Shown: in pieces, positions 36,275 to 45,908 of the stretch
Numbering within the stretch: position 1 is the stretch's first letter
How the letters are laid out: every line of letters begins with the position of its first letter
NCBI RefSeq assembly: GCF_001650905.1
Contig: NZ_LXYG01000018.1
Location: forward strand, 245,309 to 309,308
DNA: 64,000 bases
Reading direction: 5' to 3'
From: Balneola sp. EhC07
GTDB taxonomy: Bacteria; Bacteroidota; Rhodothermia; Balneolales; Balneolaceae
Program-made: the position numbers and the translations under genes
Notes under the pieces: model-generated
The model's database searches: none
Told to the model about the DNA's origin: nothing
Seen by the model: the letters and a program-made list of their open reading frames with translations, nothing else

Positions 36275-36307
36275 AGCTGTAGCGCATATGCGTTACGGCT
36301 TTTTTTT
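36275..36307 (+). terminator. Hairpin with T-tract just after the recD stop
   Basis: AGCTGTAGCGC and GCGTTACGGCT pair through an AT turn with two G-U pairs, followed by eight T on the plus strand. It lies exactly at the recD stop. For recD transcription (minus strand) the T-rich side is on the wrong side, so it would be a weak terminator there; no plus-strand gene ends here. Confidence 0.4.
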
Positions 36308-38024
36308 AAAGTCTATGGCCTAATTTTTCACGGATAGAACTGTTTCGCTTAATCTCACTACTTAGTGTTTGCTTTATCAGTTCCCTTTTTCCTATTACAA
36401 GAGTATTTTTACGCCCTCTTGTTACACCTGTGTACAATAATTCTTTAGAAAGAATAGAATTATGCTCCTCAGGCAAGAATATATATACTCTATTGAATTC
36501 CGAACCCTGGCTTTTATGAATAGTAATAGCGTAAGCTAAGCTAAAATTATGGAGCTCTGAGATCTTGACTTCTTTATCGTCCTCGAAATTGACAACAAAC
36601 GAATTATCCTCAAGACGAATACATATTCCAATCTCACCATTACTAAGACCAAGTATTGGATCATTTTTTGTGATCATAATTCTTCGCCCGGCATACCATT
36701 CATTGATCACAGGAATTTTAAGCAAGCTTTTTATTTTACTTTCAATAAGTCGGTTCAAATTTTCGGTTCCAAAAACTCCTTTTTTATTAGAGCATAAAAA
36801 CTGAGAATCGAATTTTTGATTTACAATCTCTTCTGAATAAGTGTTTAATAGACTATTTACATTTTCAGTGTCAGGCTCAAGTAACTGAACTTGATCAAAA
36901 TCTCGAATTACTTCCTCGAATGATTTTAGATTTTTTTCATTAATTGCTTTTGCCAGTTGAGGAATTCCGGAACTTAATTCCGATCGATAGCTCTTGTTCA
37001 GTAAAACTATATGATCATTTAGAATATTAACTGAATGTGATCGGTGACATTCTACTCCATGCTCAGAAAGCATTTCTGTTATTTCACTTGTAAAGTAATT
37101 ATCAGCTTCAAAACATATATCTCCTAATACCGAACCGGCTTCAACGGATGAAAGTTGATCTTTATCCCCAAGTAAAATGAGTTTCGCTGAGCTTTTCAGG
37201 GCTCTCAGCATACTTACCCACATTCTGATATCAAGCATTGATGCTTCATCAATAATTATTACATCCTGAAGTAACTTCTCATTTTCATTAAACCTGAATT
37301 CACCATCTGATCTTGCCCCAATTAGACGATGCAGAGTAATGGCTTTAAAATCCCCATTAATGTCTGATATCGATTCATTTAAACGATCAGCTGCTTTTCC
37401 CGTTGGAGCAGCAAGTGCAATATTGATTTGAGGGTTATAGATCTTAAGCGCTTCTATTATTTTTTTGGCCGTGTATGTTTTTCCGGTTCCGGGTCCCCCG
37501 GAAATGATCAAAAAAGATTTCGTTAACGATAAAAAGACTGCCAGCTTTTGATAATTTAGATCCCCATCGGTATCCGGAAAAAGTCTATTTACTTTATCAA
37601 CTACATTTGAATCTATAAGAGCCGAGGGTTCATTTCTCTTCTTTTTTAACCAATTCACCAACTCATTCTCATAGCTCCAAAATTTATGGAGATACAGATT
37701 ATTCTTTTCTAAAATGAATGGTTTGTATTCTTCAGGAGAGCCAATTATTTCGGACGAAACTAACTCGTGCTTTAATTTTGTTAGATCTATCTTATCAATT
37801 CCCAACTCTTGAGCAAGAATTGATTCACTTAACGACTCTAAATTAGTGCAAATATTTCCATTCAATTGATCGTTTACGGCAATTAAAGCACATTTAATGA
37901 CATTATCTTCAATGTTCGGATAATTTCTTACCAGAAATTTTATAAACTCAAATTCGAATTGATCAATTTCATTCTCTTTGCGAAGCGATCTTAGAAATGG
38001 AGCCTTTATTTCAATCAATGGCAT
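36306..38024 (-). CDS. recD: Exonuclease V alpha subunit
   Basis: RecD is the 5'-3' helicase of the RecBCD double-strand-break repair enzyme. The 572-residue protein has a helical N-terminal domain (1-130, contact with RecC), Walker A 'GGPGTGKTYTA' (176-186), Walker B 'VIIDEASMLD', 'LLGDKDQLSSVEAG', the C-terminal 'GRRIMITKNDPILGLSNGEIG' and 'YAITIHKSQGSEFNRV' (motifs V-VI). All motifs are intact. It is the last gene of recC-recB-recD; its ATG overlaps the recB stop by 14 bases. It is slightly shorter than the Escherichia coli protein. Confidence 0.94.
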   Translation of the reverse strand: MPLIEIKAPFLRSLRKENEIDQFEFEFIKFLVRNYPNIEDNVIKCALIAVNDQLNGNICTNLESLSESILAQELGIDKIDLTKLKHELVSSEIIGSPEEYKPFILEKNNLYLHKFWSYENELVNWLKKKRNEPSALIDSNVVDKVNRLFPDTDGDLNYQKLAVFLSLTKSFLIISGGPGTGKTYTAKKIIEALKIYNPQINIALAAPTGKAADRLNESISDINGDFKAITLHRLIGARSDGEFRFNENEKLLQDVIIIDEASMLDIRMWVSMLRALKSSAKLILLGDKDQLSSVEAGSVLGDICFEADNYFTSEITEMLSEHGVECHRSHSVNILNDHIVLLNKSYRSELSSGIPQLAKAINEKNLKSFEEVIRDFDQVQLLEPDTENVNSLLNTYSEEIVNQKFDSQFLCSNKKGVFGTENLNRLIESKIKSLLKIPVINEWYAGRRIMITKNDPILGLSNGEIGICIRLEDNSFVVNFEDDKEVKISELHNFSLAYAITIHKSQGSEFNRVYIFLPEEHNSILSKELLYTGVTRGRKNTLVIGKRELIKQTLSSEIKRNSSIREKLGHRL

Positions 38025-41000
38025 CCTCCATCAGTGTTGCTATCGATTCAATTATTTCCTCTTTTGGTCTATCGAAGAAAACACCTGAACCTGACCGTTC
38101 AGAATCTATTCCTCTTAAAAACAAATATATAACTCCTCCGAAATGTTCATTGTACTCAAATTCCGGCGTTCTGAGTTTTAGAAACTTATAAAGAGCAACC
38201 GAATAGATATGATACTGAAGATCATAGCTTGATGAGAAAATAGCATCTTGTAGTTTTTCAGCCGAGTAATCTTCTACTTCGTATCCTAAAAAATTACTTT
38301 TGTAATCAAGTATGTAGAACTTCCCTTTAAATCTGAAAATCAGATCGATAAAACCTTTCATAAATCCTGAAATGGATTCCTTTTTACTTTGAACAAGCTC
38401 AACATCTTTTCTTATTTCAGAAATAATCCGGTCAGCGGAAAGGTTTTTAACCGGAAAATAAAATTCCATTTCTTTTAAAAGAGATGACTCCTCAAGATCT
38501 TTAAGCCTCATATCTTCGAATAGCGGATGTTCTAAAGCCTCAAAGACCCATTCGTTTAGTACTTCTTTCCATTCAGGGTCAAACCCAAGTTGTTTTAACT
38601 TATCTGATACTACATCATCTACGCTTGAGTGATCACTAAATGAAATGTCTTCAAAAATAAAATGGAGTAAATTTCCTGTATCCGCTCCTTTTGGAAAGGT
38701 AAGTTTCGATCTTTTCGATTCTTCAAGTTCATCTGAAATGGTTTCCTCAACCGTCATTTCAAATTCATCATAATCTTTATGGTTATCAGTTTCATGATTT
38801 GAAGAAATAGAAGAAAAACTCAACACTCTTTTGAAATCAAAGAGATCTCCCCTTTTATTCTCCTGTACTGACAAACCATCTGAAAAGTCATTACTTAGTT
38901 CTCTCTTTACCGCTGTCCCTTCGAGAGAAGCATTCAACATGTCCATTGAAGTCAGGTATTCAATATTCTCACTTTCATTTAACACAGATAAACTTTCTTC
39001 AAAAAGCTGTTTTTTGTTTTTAGACTTGAGCGATTCATCAAAAATTATTTCAGGATCACATATGGTGCCAACCAATGGTGAATTATAAAGGCCTTTATAA
39101 TTAACAAAAGGAACTATACAAGCATATTTAGCCCGTGTAAAGGCAACATAATTTAATCTGATAGCATCTGCTAATGACTCCCTCCTTCTTTGTAAAACAA
39201 TTTCTTCGTCCGGGTTTTTAGAAAGATCAATACAAAGCCGATTCTCTTTATCATGATATTCGGTAAGTTTTAATCCTTTTGAACCCGAACTTTCGAAATC
39301 ATCCCATAAAAAAGGAACTAACACAATGGGGTACTCAAGTCCTTTACTGGAATGAAGTGTTGAAATCGTAACAAGATCGGAATCACTTTCCAGCCTTATC
39401 AATTCATCATCAGTTACAGTTGAATTCTTTTTTGTCTTTTTATTCAAGTATCTGATCAAGGTGTAAATAGAAGCATTGGTCTTTTGCTCTTCCTGAGACA
39501 GAAGTTCCAGTATATGTTCTAAATTCGTTATCCGACGTTCAGGCTGATCTTTTTTGGCCAGATTCTCTCCTATCTTGAAAAAAGAATCCAGAATTTTAAA
39601 TCCTGAGGTCAAGCCTTTTTCAGTAAAGTTTTCTTCTGCTTGTAAAAAAGCACGACTGATCTCTACCCATCTTGCATCATTTCTTTCTAGATCAATTATA
39701 TCTTTTGCATTGAAACCCGCTAAAGAAGTAACAAGTGCCGCTCTGACCATTCCCGGATTTGAACTATCGGCAACCGCTTTTAAAATGATCAGGAGGTCTT
39801 TGCTTTCTCTACTATTAAATACTGATTCCCTGGCTTTTACTGAGCTTTTGATATTCTTTGCAATTAATGCCGACTGAATAGCTTGAGCTTCTACTCCTTT
39901 CCTTACCAAAACAGCAATATCCTTAGGCTGTACGAGACGGTTATCAATTCTAAAATCTTTACTTAATAACTCTGAAATTTGTTCAGAAACGTATTCGCAG
40001 ACAACATCTGAACATTCTTCTTTTTTACCGTCAAATTCACAATCAACTATCGAAAACGGGACACAAGGTTTTCCGTTTAATTTTAACTGAGGTGTTTTTT
40101 TATTCTCAGGATATTTAGCTGACCGGAACTTCGGATTTTGACCTACAAAGGGAGTTTCTTTGTTCTCAAATATCTCATTTACGGATGAGATCATCTCTTT
40201 ATTTGAACGATAATTATGATCCAGAGAATATTTTCTTTCGTCAGGCACATCTTTCGTTGCTTGAAAATAGGTAAACAGATCTGCTCCTCTGAAACTATAT
40301 ATCGCTTGTTTAGGATCACCGATCATGAACAAAGCTGATGAAGATCCTTTAAAAATACTTTTGAAGATCGAATATTGTATGGGATCAGTATCCTGAAACT
40401 CATCTACCAAAGCAACCGGATAAAGAGCTGAAAGTTTATTTTGCAGATCTTTGTTCAGGTTTTCATCTACCTTTTGAAGAATATCATCAAATGTGAGAAC
40501 ATTATCTTTATCCTTTTGAGCAGAGATCTTTTTCTGAACTTCCTGAATACATTCTATTTTAAAGTGAGATACGATCTTATCCATTTCTGCAGATCTACTC
40601 AAAAAGACATCTATCAGCTCACAAATCTCAGGAAATTCAGGGTTAAAACTTTTATTCGTTCCCTTATCCATCTTTGTGAGTCCAAATGATTCTAGTTTTT
40701 CAAAACCACTTAACGGAGTTTCTGATTGACTTATCCAATCTTCAAAATTTTGAAAATAGATCTTAAAAGATCCCGGTCTGTACCACCCACCATGCATTTT
40801 CCCTGAAAAAATAATTTCTTCAAGTTCTGCTTTATCCTCTTGCCACCTTTCCTGAATTCTTAAATAAGCTTCCTTTATATCATTAAAAATGAGATCTCTT
40901 TCAGTTTCAGTAAGCAAAGCCGGCTTTAAACTGGCATATGGTTTATTAATTACTTGTTTTAAAAGTCCTGCTAGATTATCAGGATTTATCTTATCTGAAA

Positions 41001-41562
41001 TAAAATGATCAATTAGTTTTCTGCCCACGCTAGATTCAGAATGATCACGAATAAATTTTCTCCAGAACTCATCCACATTTTCTTGTATCAGATCAGAAGG
41101 ATCGGTCAAAATTTTAAAATCAGATTGAACGTTAAGTTCGGTACTGAATTCTTTCAATAACTTTTGACAAAATCCATGAATAGTAGAAATAACGGACTCA
41201 TCGAAAGTAAAAAGTGCAGATTGTAATTGTTTTAATGATTGTTTTGGATCTCTTTTTAATAATTCCTGAAGAAAAGGATCGTTGTGCGGGTTTCCATTTT
41301 TAAATGCATTTATACATTCTGAAATTCTTGATCTGATGCGTTGTTTAAGCTCTGCCGTGGCATCTTCAGTAAATGTAAGAACAAGGATCTCAGACGGTGA
41401 TAATTCCTGATCAATTAAAGCTCTGATATACAGAGAAGTGATATTGTATGTTTTTCCGGTCCCTGCACTCGCCTCTACAAGATTAAGGCCTTTAAACTCA
41501 ATATTAAAAACATCTAGAGACTTCAAGACATATCTCCTATTGCTTTTAAAATTGGGAGCCAT
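38011..41562 (-). CDS. recB: Exonuclease V beta subunit (helicase-nuclease)
   Basis: At about 1,180 residues this is a normal-length RecB. It has a UvrD-type helicase with Walker A 'ASAGTGKTYN' (31-40), 'VALVDEFQDTDPIQY', 'IGDPKQAIYSFRGAD', 'VTISTLHSSKGLEYPIVLVP', and 'LNYVAFTRAKYAC', plus the C-terminal nuclease domain with catalytic 'YILDYKSNFLG' (Asp-Tyr-Lys). Two starts are possible: ATG 41562, overlapping recC by 40 bases, or TTG 41526, which overlaps the recC TGA (TTGA) and has a strong GGAG site eight bases before it. The TTG start begins 'KSLDVFNIEFKGLNLVEASA' and looks the better one by ribosome-binding site; the ATG version is kept as the longer choice. No active-site residue is missing. 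Confidence 0.95.
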   Translation of the reverse strand: MAPNFKSNRRYVLKSLDVFNIEFKGLNLVEASAGTGKTYNITSLYIRALIDQELSPSEILVLTFTEDATAELKQRIRSRISECINAFKNGNPHNDPFLQELLKRDPKQSLKQLQSALFTFDESVISTIHGFCQKLLKEFSTELNVQSDFKILTDPSDLIQENVDEFWRKFIRDHSESSVGRKLIDHFISDKINPDNLAGLLKQVINKPYASLKPALLTETERDLIFNDIKEAYLRIQERWQEDKAELEEIIFSGKMHGGWYRPGSFKIYFQNFEDWISQSETPLSGFEKLESFGLTKMDKGTNKSFNPEFPEICELIDVFLSRSAEMDKIVSHFKIECIQEVQKKISAQKDKDNVLTFDDILQKVDENLNKDLQNKLSALYPVALVDEFQDTDPIQYSIFKSIFKGSSSALFMIGDPKQAIYSFRGADLFTYFQATKDVPDERKYSLDHNYRSNKEMISSVNEIFENKETPFVGQNPKFRSAKYPENKKTPQLKLNGKPCVPFSIVDCEFDGKKEECSDVVCEYVSEQISELLSKDFRIDNRLVQPKDIAVLVRKGVEAQAIQSALIAKNIKSSVKARESVFNSRESKDLLIILKAVADSSNPGMVRAALVTSLAGFNAKDIIDLERNDARWVEISRAFLQAEENFTEKGLTSGFKILDSFFKIGENLAKKDQPERRITNLEHILELLSQEEQKTNASIYTLIRYLNKKTKKNSTVTDDELIRLESDSDLVTISTLHSSKGLEYPIVLVPFLWDDFESSGSKGLKLTEYHDKENRLCIDLSKNPDEEIVLQRRRESLADAIRLNYVAFTRAKYACIVPFVNYKGLYNSPLVGTICDPEIIFDESLKSKNKKQLFEESLSVLNESENIEYLTSMDMLNASLEGTAVKRELSNDFSDGLSVQENKRGDLFDFKRVLSFSSISSNHETDNHKDYDEFEMTVEETISDELEESKRSKLTFPKGADTGNLLHFIFEDISFSDHSSVDDVVSDKLKQLGFDPEWKEVLNEWVFEALEHPLFEDMRLKDLEESSLLKEMEFYFPVKNLSADRIISEIRKDVELVQSKKESISGFMKGFIDLIFRFKGKFYILDYKSNFLGYEVEDYSAEKLQDAIFSSSYDLQYHIYSVALYKFLKLRTPEFEYNEHFGGVIYLFLRGIDSERSGSGVFFDRPKEEIIESIATLMEDAID

Positions 41563-44500
41563 AACTCTTTGGATGACTTTTGAAAAGGCTCACTTTCTAT
41601 GAAATCAATGTCAGAATACATTAGATTATTATAGTAGCTATCGCTTTCTGAAAATTCTCCCCAACCATTCCAGATTGCTTGTGCACTTTTGATCGCCTCT
41701 TTATCCGATCCGGTTTTGAAATGAGTTTTTGCAAATTCAAAACTGCTTTCTACTGGGTAAACTTGAGATGCAGGTTGCTCCAGTGCTTTATGATAGAATT
41801 TAATCAGACGGATTAACTCAGCGTCAGGGCTTATTGTCTTTGCGTTTATTTTTAAACTTTTAAGCTCCTCTTTTTCAAAATAAAACAACTCACTGGTAAA
41901 ATCGGATTCAAGGTTTAAGGAAATATGATTTAACCATAGTTTTAGTACGTTCTTACCTTTTAATGATCCTAATCTGATCTCTACATGTGAATCTTCAAAA
42001 ACATTACTGACTATTCCATTAAGAGTATAGGGTTTTAAAGCTGAACCACTATCTATTTCCATTCTGGATTTTGTTTGCAAGTCATATTTTTCCCGAACCA
42101 GATTAAGCTTATTTATTAGCTTCAGGTTAGTTTTAAAGTCTATTTCACCCGGATAACCCTCCGGAACCAGTCCTTTACTTTTAGAAGCTGACCTGATCTG
42201 CTCAAAGTCTATATTTTCAAATAGTGACTCCTGTAGAAAATCTTTTAAAAAATACTTATCGAGCATTTTTGTTTCGAACAGTTCACGATCGCTTGGATCA
42301 TTGAAATCATCATAGTTAGAGATACCAAGTTTTTCTCTGCATAATGTCTTTGGTGGATCTGCAAAAAAAGAAACGAGTTCACTAAGTGAAATTTCGAATT
42401 TATTAGCCTCTTCCTGAAAGGTCATATCTTGCTCGAATAAATTGTCGTTCTCAGGCTCATTTTCATAAATAAATTTTGTAAGCAACTTTCTTCTATCAGA
42501 AAAGCTTATTAGATCTGCATCATTTTTGTTGAAATATTCCTTTTCGAAACCGTGTAATCTGTGCTTTTGAATACTTAATGATACCCCACTAGCCTTGCAG
42601 GTCTCTATTAATTCCTGAAGAAGTACAGATGGCATTGATTCCACAATTGACTGGCTATTCTGTCCCAAATAACTAATGTGTAATTTCTCTTTTGCAGAAT
42701 GGATCATGTCAAAAAACAAATATCTTTGCTCTTGCTTTTCGATTCTGTCGCCCGGAATAGGATGTCGATGTATCAAATCATAATCAGGTCGCAGAACAGG
42801 CGATGGAAGCACTTTATCATTAAGACCAAGTATTGCAACAAATTTATAGGGAATATTACGATTAGGTACATATTCACTTAAGTTTACACCATGACCAAAT
42901 GAGACCGTAGCAGAATTAGATTCCTTAAATTGCTTCTTTAGCCATATTGAAAACAACTCAAAATTGATGGTATGGTTAATATCAACTGCTTCTATTTTAG
43001 CTTGTAGTTCCTGAAGCCTGCTTATCAAACTCTTTACCTGAAACTCACCATCATATTCTTTTAATAAGAAATTCTCAGCGAGCACAACCATTTTTCTTAA
43101 CCAATCTGAAAATGTATTTGCCCCTTGCAATGAAGAAATATGGTCTTTAAGGTTTGATATAAAAGATGATAATTTAGCAAGCAAAGCAAGAGATTCTGAA
43201 TTCAAAAACTTTGAATAGACGGATTTTCCTTCTACCAGCTTGAAGGAATCAGATTCCATTGTATAACCAAAGAATAGTCTGTCTAAGCCGGTTAGCCATG
43301 AGAAGACAGAATCATTTACTCCACGATGTACATGAAGATCAACCACCCATTTCCGTATTATTTTTTGCTCGTCCTCTGAAAATTTCCATTTATCTGATAT
43401 AATTGGATTGTTAATGAACTCCAGAACGGAATTAACTTTAAAATCTGAATTCAATACAGATAAAAGTTCTAAAAAAGTATTTTTTGGTAACTGAGAGCGA
43501 TCTTCAAATGCCTTTCCCAGTGGAATATTAGGTTCATTTACAGCTTCAGAAAGAACATCAATCAATATGTTTTTATAATCATCTATTTTAGGAACCAGAA
43601 TCATACATTCTTCTGGTTTTAGTTCAGGATCTTCATTAAAAGCTTTAAGCAACTTATCTTTTAGTAATTCCGCTTCTCTTCTGATATTATAGCAGGAATG
43701 GATTTGTAAAGTCTTGTCTCCTAGTCCAGTATCTGTTGTAATCCTATTCTGAAGAATTCCCTGAACTTTTTTTAGCGTTGAAGATTCAAAATTCTCTTCA
43801 GGAATCGGCACTTTCTGAACATCACCCCCGGCACTTTGCAGGCTGTCATCAACAACCAGTTTATTATCAAGATGTGTTTTTAAAAGCGATTGTGAGAAAG
43901 AATTGTCATCAGAATTATTTACCACTTTTTCATAAGCATATCCAAAATCATGAACGTCAATTTTGTTAGCTAATAAAGATATAATATCTGCAAAGGGTTT
44001 TGAGTAATGAGGAAGACTAAAAATCCATATTTTGTCCGGTAATTTAGCAACCGGAAAAGAGCCAACACTGATCCATTCTTCCAGCGAATTAAATGCATCA
44101 ACTCTAGTTACAACCTCCTCTTTTGTTGACCAGAAATCTGATAATTTTCGCCACAACTTCGCTTGCCAAATTTCATGCTTTGTATGATAATTGAGCTTAT
44201 TCTCCTCCCATTTCTGAATTAATTTAGGTCGAAATACCTGATACAAATCAAAAACGTCCGAGATAGAGGTACTGAGCTGAAGTAATAATTTTGGATCTAA
44301 GGATTCTTTTCCTGTGATCTCCCGAACCAAATAATTATCATTATTAAGTATCTCAAATATAGATACTTGCATAGGTAATCGATCAGATGGCAGATTCTTT
44401 GGTAGTTCAGGTCTGTGTAACCTATACAGTTTCCATAAAAACTCCGATGGCAAAATGAATTCGTTATTAGCAGAAATTGATCGTTTGCTAGCTTCCTGCA

Positions 44501-44642
44501 ACTTTATCCATTGCTGCATTTCATTGTTTTGAACAATAATCCAGTTTTTGGAAAAAGGATCCAATGGAGAATTCTTAGATAGGATATCTAAGAATTTATC
44601 GGATAAATTTATAATAGAATTAGAAGTGTATTCGAAAAACAT
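41523..44642 (-). CDS. recC: Exonuclease V gamma subunit (Chi recognition)
   Basis: The 1,039-residue RecC is recognised from 'WIIVQNNEMQQWIKLQEA' at the start, 'LQIHSCYNIRREAELLKDKL', 'LILVPKIDDYKNIL'-like 'CMILVPKIDDYKNILIDV', and 'FVAILGLNDKVLPSPVLRPDYDLIHRHPIPGD' (split for length), all typical of the RecC helicase-like and nuclease-dead domains. It holds RecB and RecD and scans for Chi. The gene leads the operon recC-recB-recD, with overlap into recB. It is somewhat shorter than E. coli RecC (1,122), so its Chi sequence is likely different. Non-coding DNA of 51 bases separates it from the RHH gene. Confidence 0.93.
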   Translation of the reverse strand: MFFEYTSNSIINLSDKFLDILSKNSPLDPFSKNWIIVQNNEMQQWIKLQEASKRSISANNEFILPSEFLWKLYRLHRPELPKNLPSDRLPMQVSIFEILNNDNYLVREITGKESLDPKLLLQLSTSISDVFDLYQVFRPKLIQKWEENKLNYHTKHEIWQAKLWRKLSDFWSTKEEVVTRVDAFNSLEEWISVGSFPVAKLPDKIWIFSLPHYSKPFADIISLLANKIDVHDFGYAYEKVVNNSDDNSFSQSLLKTHLDNKLVVDDSLQSAGGDVQKVPIPEENFESSTLKKVQGILQNRITTDTGLGDKTLQIHSCYNIRREAELLKDKLLKAFNEDPELKPEECMILVPKIDDYKNILIDVLSEAVNEPNIPLGKAFEDRSQLPKNTFLELLSVLNSDFKVNSVLEFINNPIISDKWKFSEDEQKIIRKWVVDLHVHRGVNDSVFSWLTGLDRLFFGYTMESDSFKLVEGKSVYSKFLNSESLALLAKLSSFISNLKDHISSLQGANTFSDWLRKMVVLAENFLLKEYDGEFQVKSLISRLQELQAKIEAVDINHTINFELFSIWLKKQFKESNSATVSFGHGVNLSEYVPNRNIPYKFVAILGLNDKVLPSPVLRPDYDLIHRHPIPGDRIEKQEQRYLFFDMIHSAKEKLHISYLGQNSQSIVESMPSVLLQELIETCKASGVSLSIQKHRLHGFEKEYFNKNDADLISFSDRRKLLTKFIYENEPENDNLFEQDMTFQEEANKFEISLSELVSFFADPPKTLCREKLGISNYDDFNDPSDRELFETKMLDKYFLKDFLQESLFENIDFEQIRSASKSKGLVPEGYPGEIDFKTNLKLINKLNLVREKYDLQTKSRMEIDSGSALKPYTLNGIVSNVFEDSHVEIRLGSLKGKNVLKLWLNHISLNLESDFTSELFYFEKEELKSLKINAKTISPDAELIRLIKFYHKALEQPASQVYPVESSFEFAKTHFKTGSDKEAIKSAQAIWNGWGEFSESDSYYNNLMYSDIDFIESEPFQKSSKELWLPILKAIGDMS

Positions 44643-44693
44643 ATGCCATTTTATCTGGCAAAAGTATACAAAATTGGAAGGGTCAAATCAGAA

Positions 44694-44960
44694 CTATTCT
44701 TTCTGATTTTCTTTATCAAGCATTACTTTTAAGAAATCATTTACAACAGAACTGTATGATTCGCCTTTCTGCTCTGCAACTGCTTTAATTCTGTCAATAG
44801 TCTCTTCATGTAAATAATAGCTTGTCACTTTTTTCTGCTTAGGTTTTTCGACATTACTAGTATCAGAAGTGTCTTGAGTATTTTTAATAAAATCGAATGA
44901 GGCATGACTCTTTAAGCTGTAAGCTAAAGGATTATGTCCCAAACTCGTTTTTTTAGACAT
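44694..44960 (-). CDS. Ribbon-helix-helix partner of ParA
   Basis: The 88-residue protein has a disordered basic N-terminus and a C-terminal ribbon-helix-helix (CopG-like) pattern: 'VTSYYLHEETIDRIKAVAEQ' followed by 'SYSSVVNDFLKVML'. It starts three bases after the ParA gene on the same strand and has the size of plasmid-type partition partners (CopG/ParR/ParB-like). It probably binds a centromere-like DNA site and stimulates the ParA ATPase. No ParB with an HTH is present, so this appears to be a two-protein type Ib-like unit or a cargo-positioning pair. The ATG choice is supported by the close spacing to ParA. Confidence 0.78.
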   Translation of the reverse strand: MSKKTSLGHNPLAYSLKSHASFDFIKNTQDTSDTSNVEKPKQKKVTSYYLHEETIDRIKAVAEQKGESYSSVVNDFLKVMLDKENQKE

Positions 44961-44963
44961 TTT

Positions 44964-45719
44964 CTAATGGCCGTTCTTTATTTCCTTAGCTAGTGCAAAG
45001 TAATCTTTTGCCCCATTACTCTTCCCATCATATTCAAAGATGGTCTTGTGATGACTTGGAGCTTCTGCGAGCGCAACATTATCTCTTATAATTGTACTAA
45101 ATACCTTATCTCCGAAATAGTCTTGTATATGCCCTACTACCTCTTTGTTAAGGTTTTTACGACTATCATAGAGTGTACAAATAATGCCTCCTACTGCTAA
45201 CCTGTTATTCAACCTTTGCTGTACTATTTTTATTAAATCTAATAATTTAGATAAGCCATGAAGTGCTAAATATTCTGATTGAAGCACTATAAATATGTCT
45301 TCAACAGCAGTAAAAGCATTTAACGTTAACAGACCAAGGTTAGGTGGGCAATCAATAAGTACAAAATCATACTCATCATCTTTAATTTGCTCAAGCACAT
45401 TTTTTAGCAATCCCTCTCTGGCAGGTTCGTTAGCCAGTTCTAGTTCGGCTCCGGATAATTCTAAAGATGACGGGATAAAATCAAAACCATTGTGTTTTAC
45501 AATAGCTTCATGCGCCTTAGCTTTACCCTTCAACGTATGATAAATAGTTTTTTCCATACGATTGGAATGCATTTTTAATGAGTACGTAAGATTAGCTTGA
45601 GGGTCAAGATCAATTAATAATACTTTTTTTCCCAACTTAGCTAAACCGGCACCAATATTAATGGTTGAAGTTGTTTTACCAACACCACCCTTTTGGTTTG
45701 TTAATGCAATAGTTTTCAT
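44964..45719 (-). CDS. ParA-family ATPase
   Basis: The 251-residue protein has the deviant Walker A 'KGGVGKTT' (residues 10-17), Walker A' 'LLIDLDPQANLT', 'VLIDCPPNLGLLTLNAF' and 'DYFGDKVFSTIIRDNVALAEA'. Such ATPases form gradients on the nucleoid to position plasmids, chromosomes or protein machines. Its likely partner is the RHH protein downstream. It sits next to recC but on an independent unit, and no plasmid replication gene is present, so a chromosomal cargo (chemoreceptors, pili, carboxysome-like bodies) or a plasmid remnant are both possible. Length and motifs are complete. Confidence 0.93.
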   Translation of the reverse strand: MKTIALTNQKGGVGKTTSTINIGAGLAKLGKKVLLIDLDPQANLTYSLKMHSNRMEKTIYHTLKGKAKAHEAIVKHNGFDFIPSSLELSGAELELANEPAREGLLKNVLEQIKDDEYDFVLIDCPPNLGLLTLNAFTAVEDIFIVLQSEYLALHGLSKLLDLIKIVQQRLNNRLAVGGIICTLYDSRKNLNKEVVGHIQDYFGDKVFSTIIRDNVALAEAPSHHKTIFEYDGKSNGAKDYFALAKEIKNGH

Positions 45720-45861
45720 TCTGTATAGAAAATTTTGTCCTTGTTCTGAGTATTTCTTCTATACTTATAGAGATTGAGTAGTGCCCATTGTTACATTTCA
45801 TTTCCAAACTTTAGATTAAAAAATGCTTAAGTATTAGAATCTACATATTGAACAAACCTAT

Positions 45862-45892
45862 TTGGTTCAATGTGAATAAACATCGTACCTTT
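45862..45892 (+). promoter_or_regulatory. Bacteroidota-type promoter upstream of the thioesterase gene
   Basis: TTG (45862-45864), 21 bases, TACCTTT (45886-45892). The spacing is the same as before the MFS gene. The ATG lies 16 bases downstream, so the leader is very short. Confidence 0.4.
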
Positions 45893-45908
45893 AGTAAAAA
45901 ATATTTTC

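Noticed and set aside
36275..36307. Strong terminator for recD
   Set aside because: The T-tract is on the plus strand, so it does not suit the minus-strand recD transcript; kept only as a weak feature.
44694..45719. Integrated plasmid
   Set aside because: A partition-like pair alone, without replication or transfer genes or attachment repeats, does not support this.
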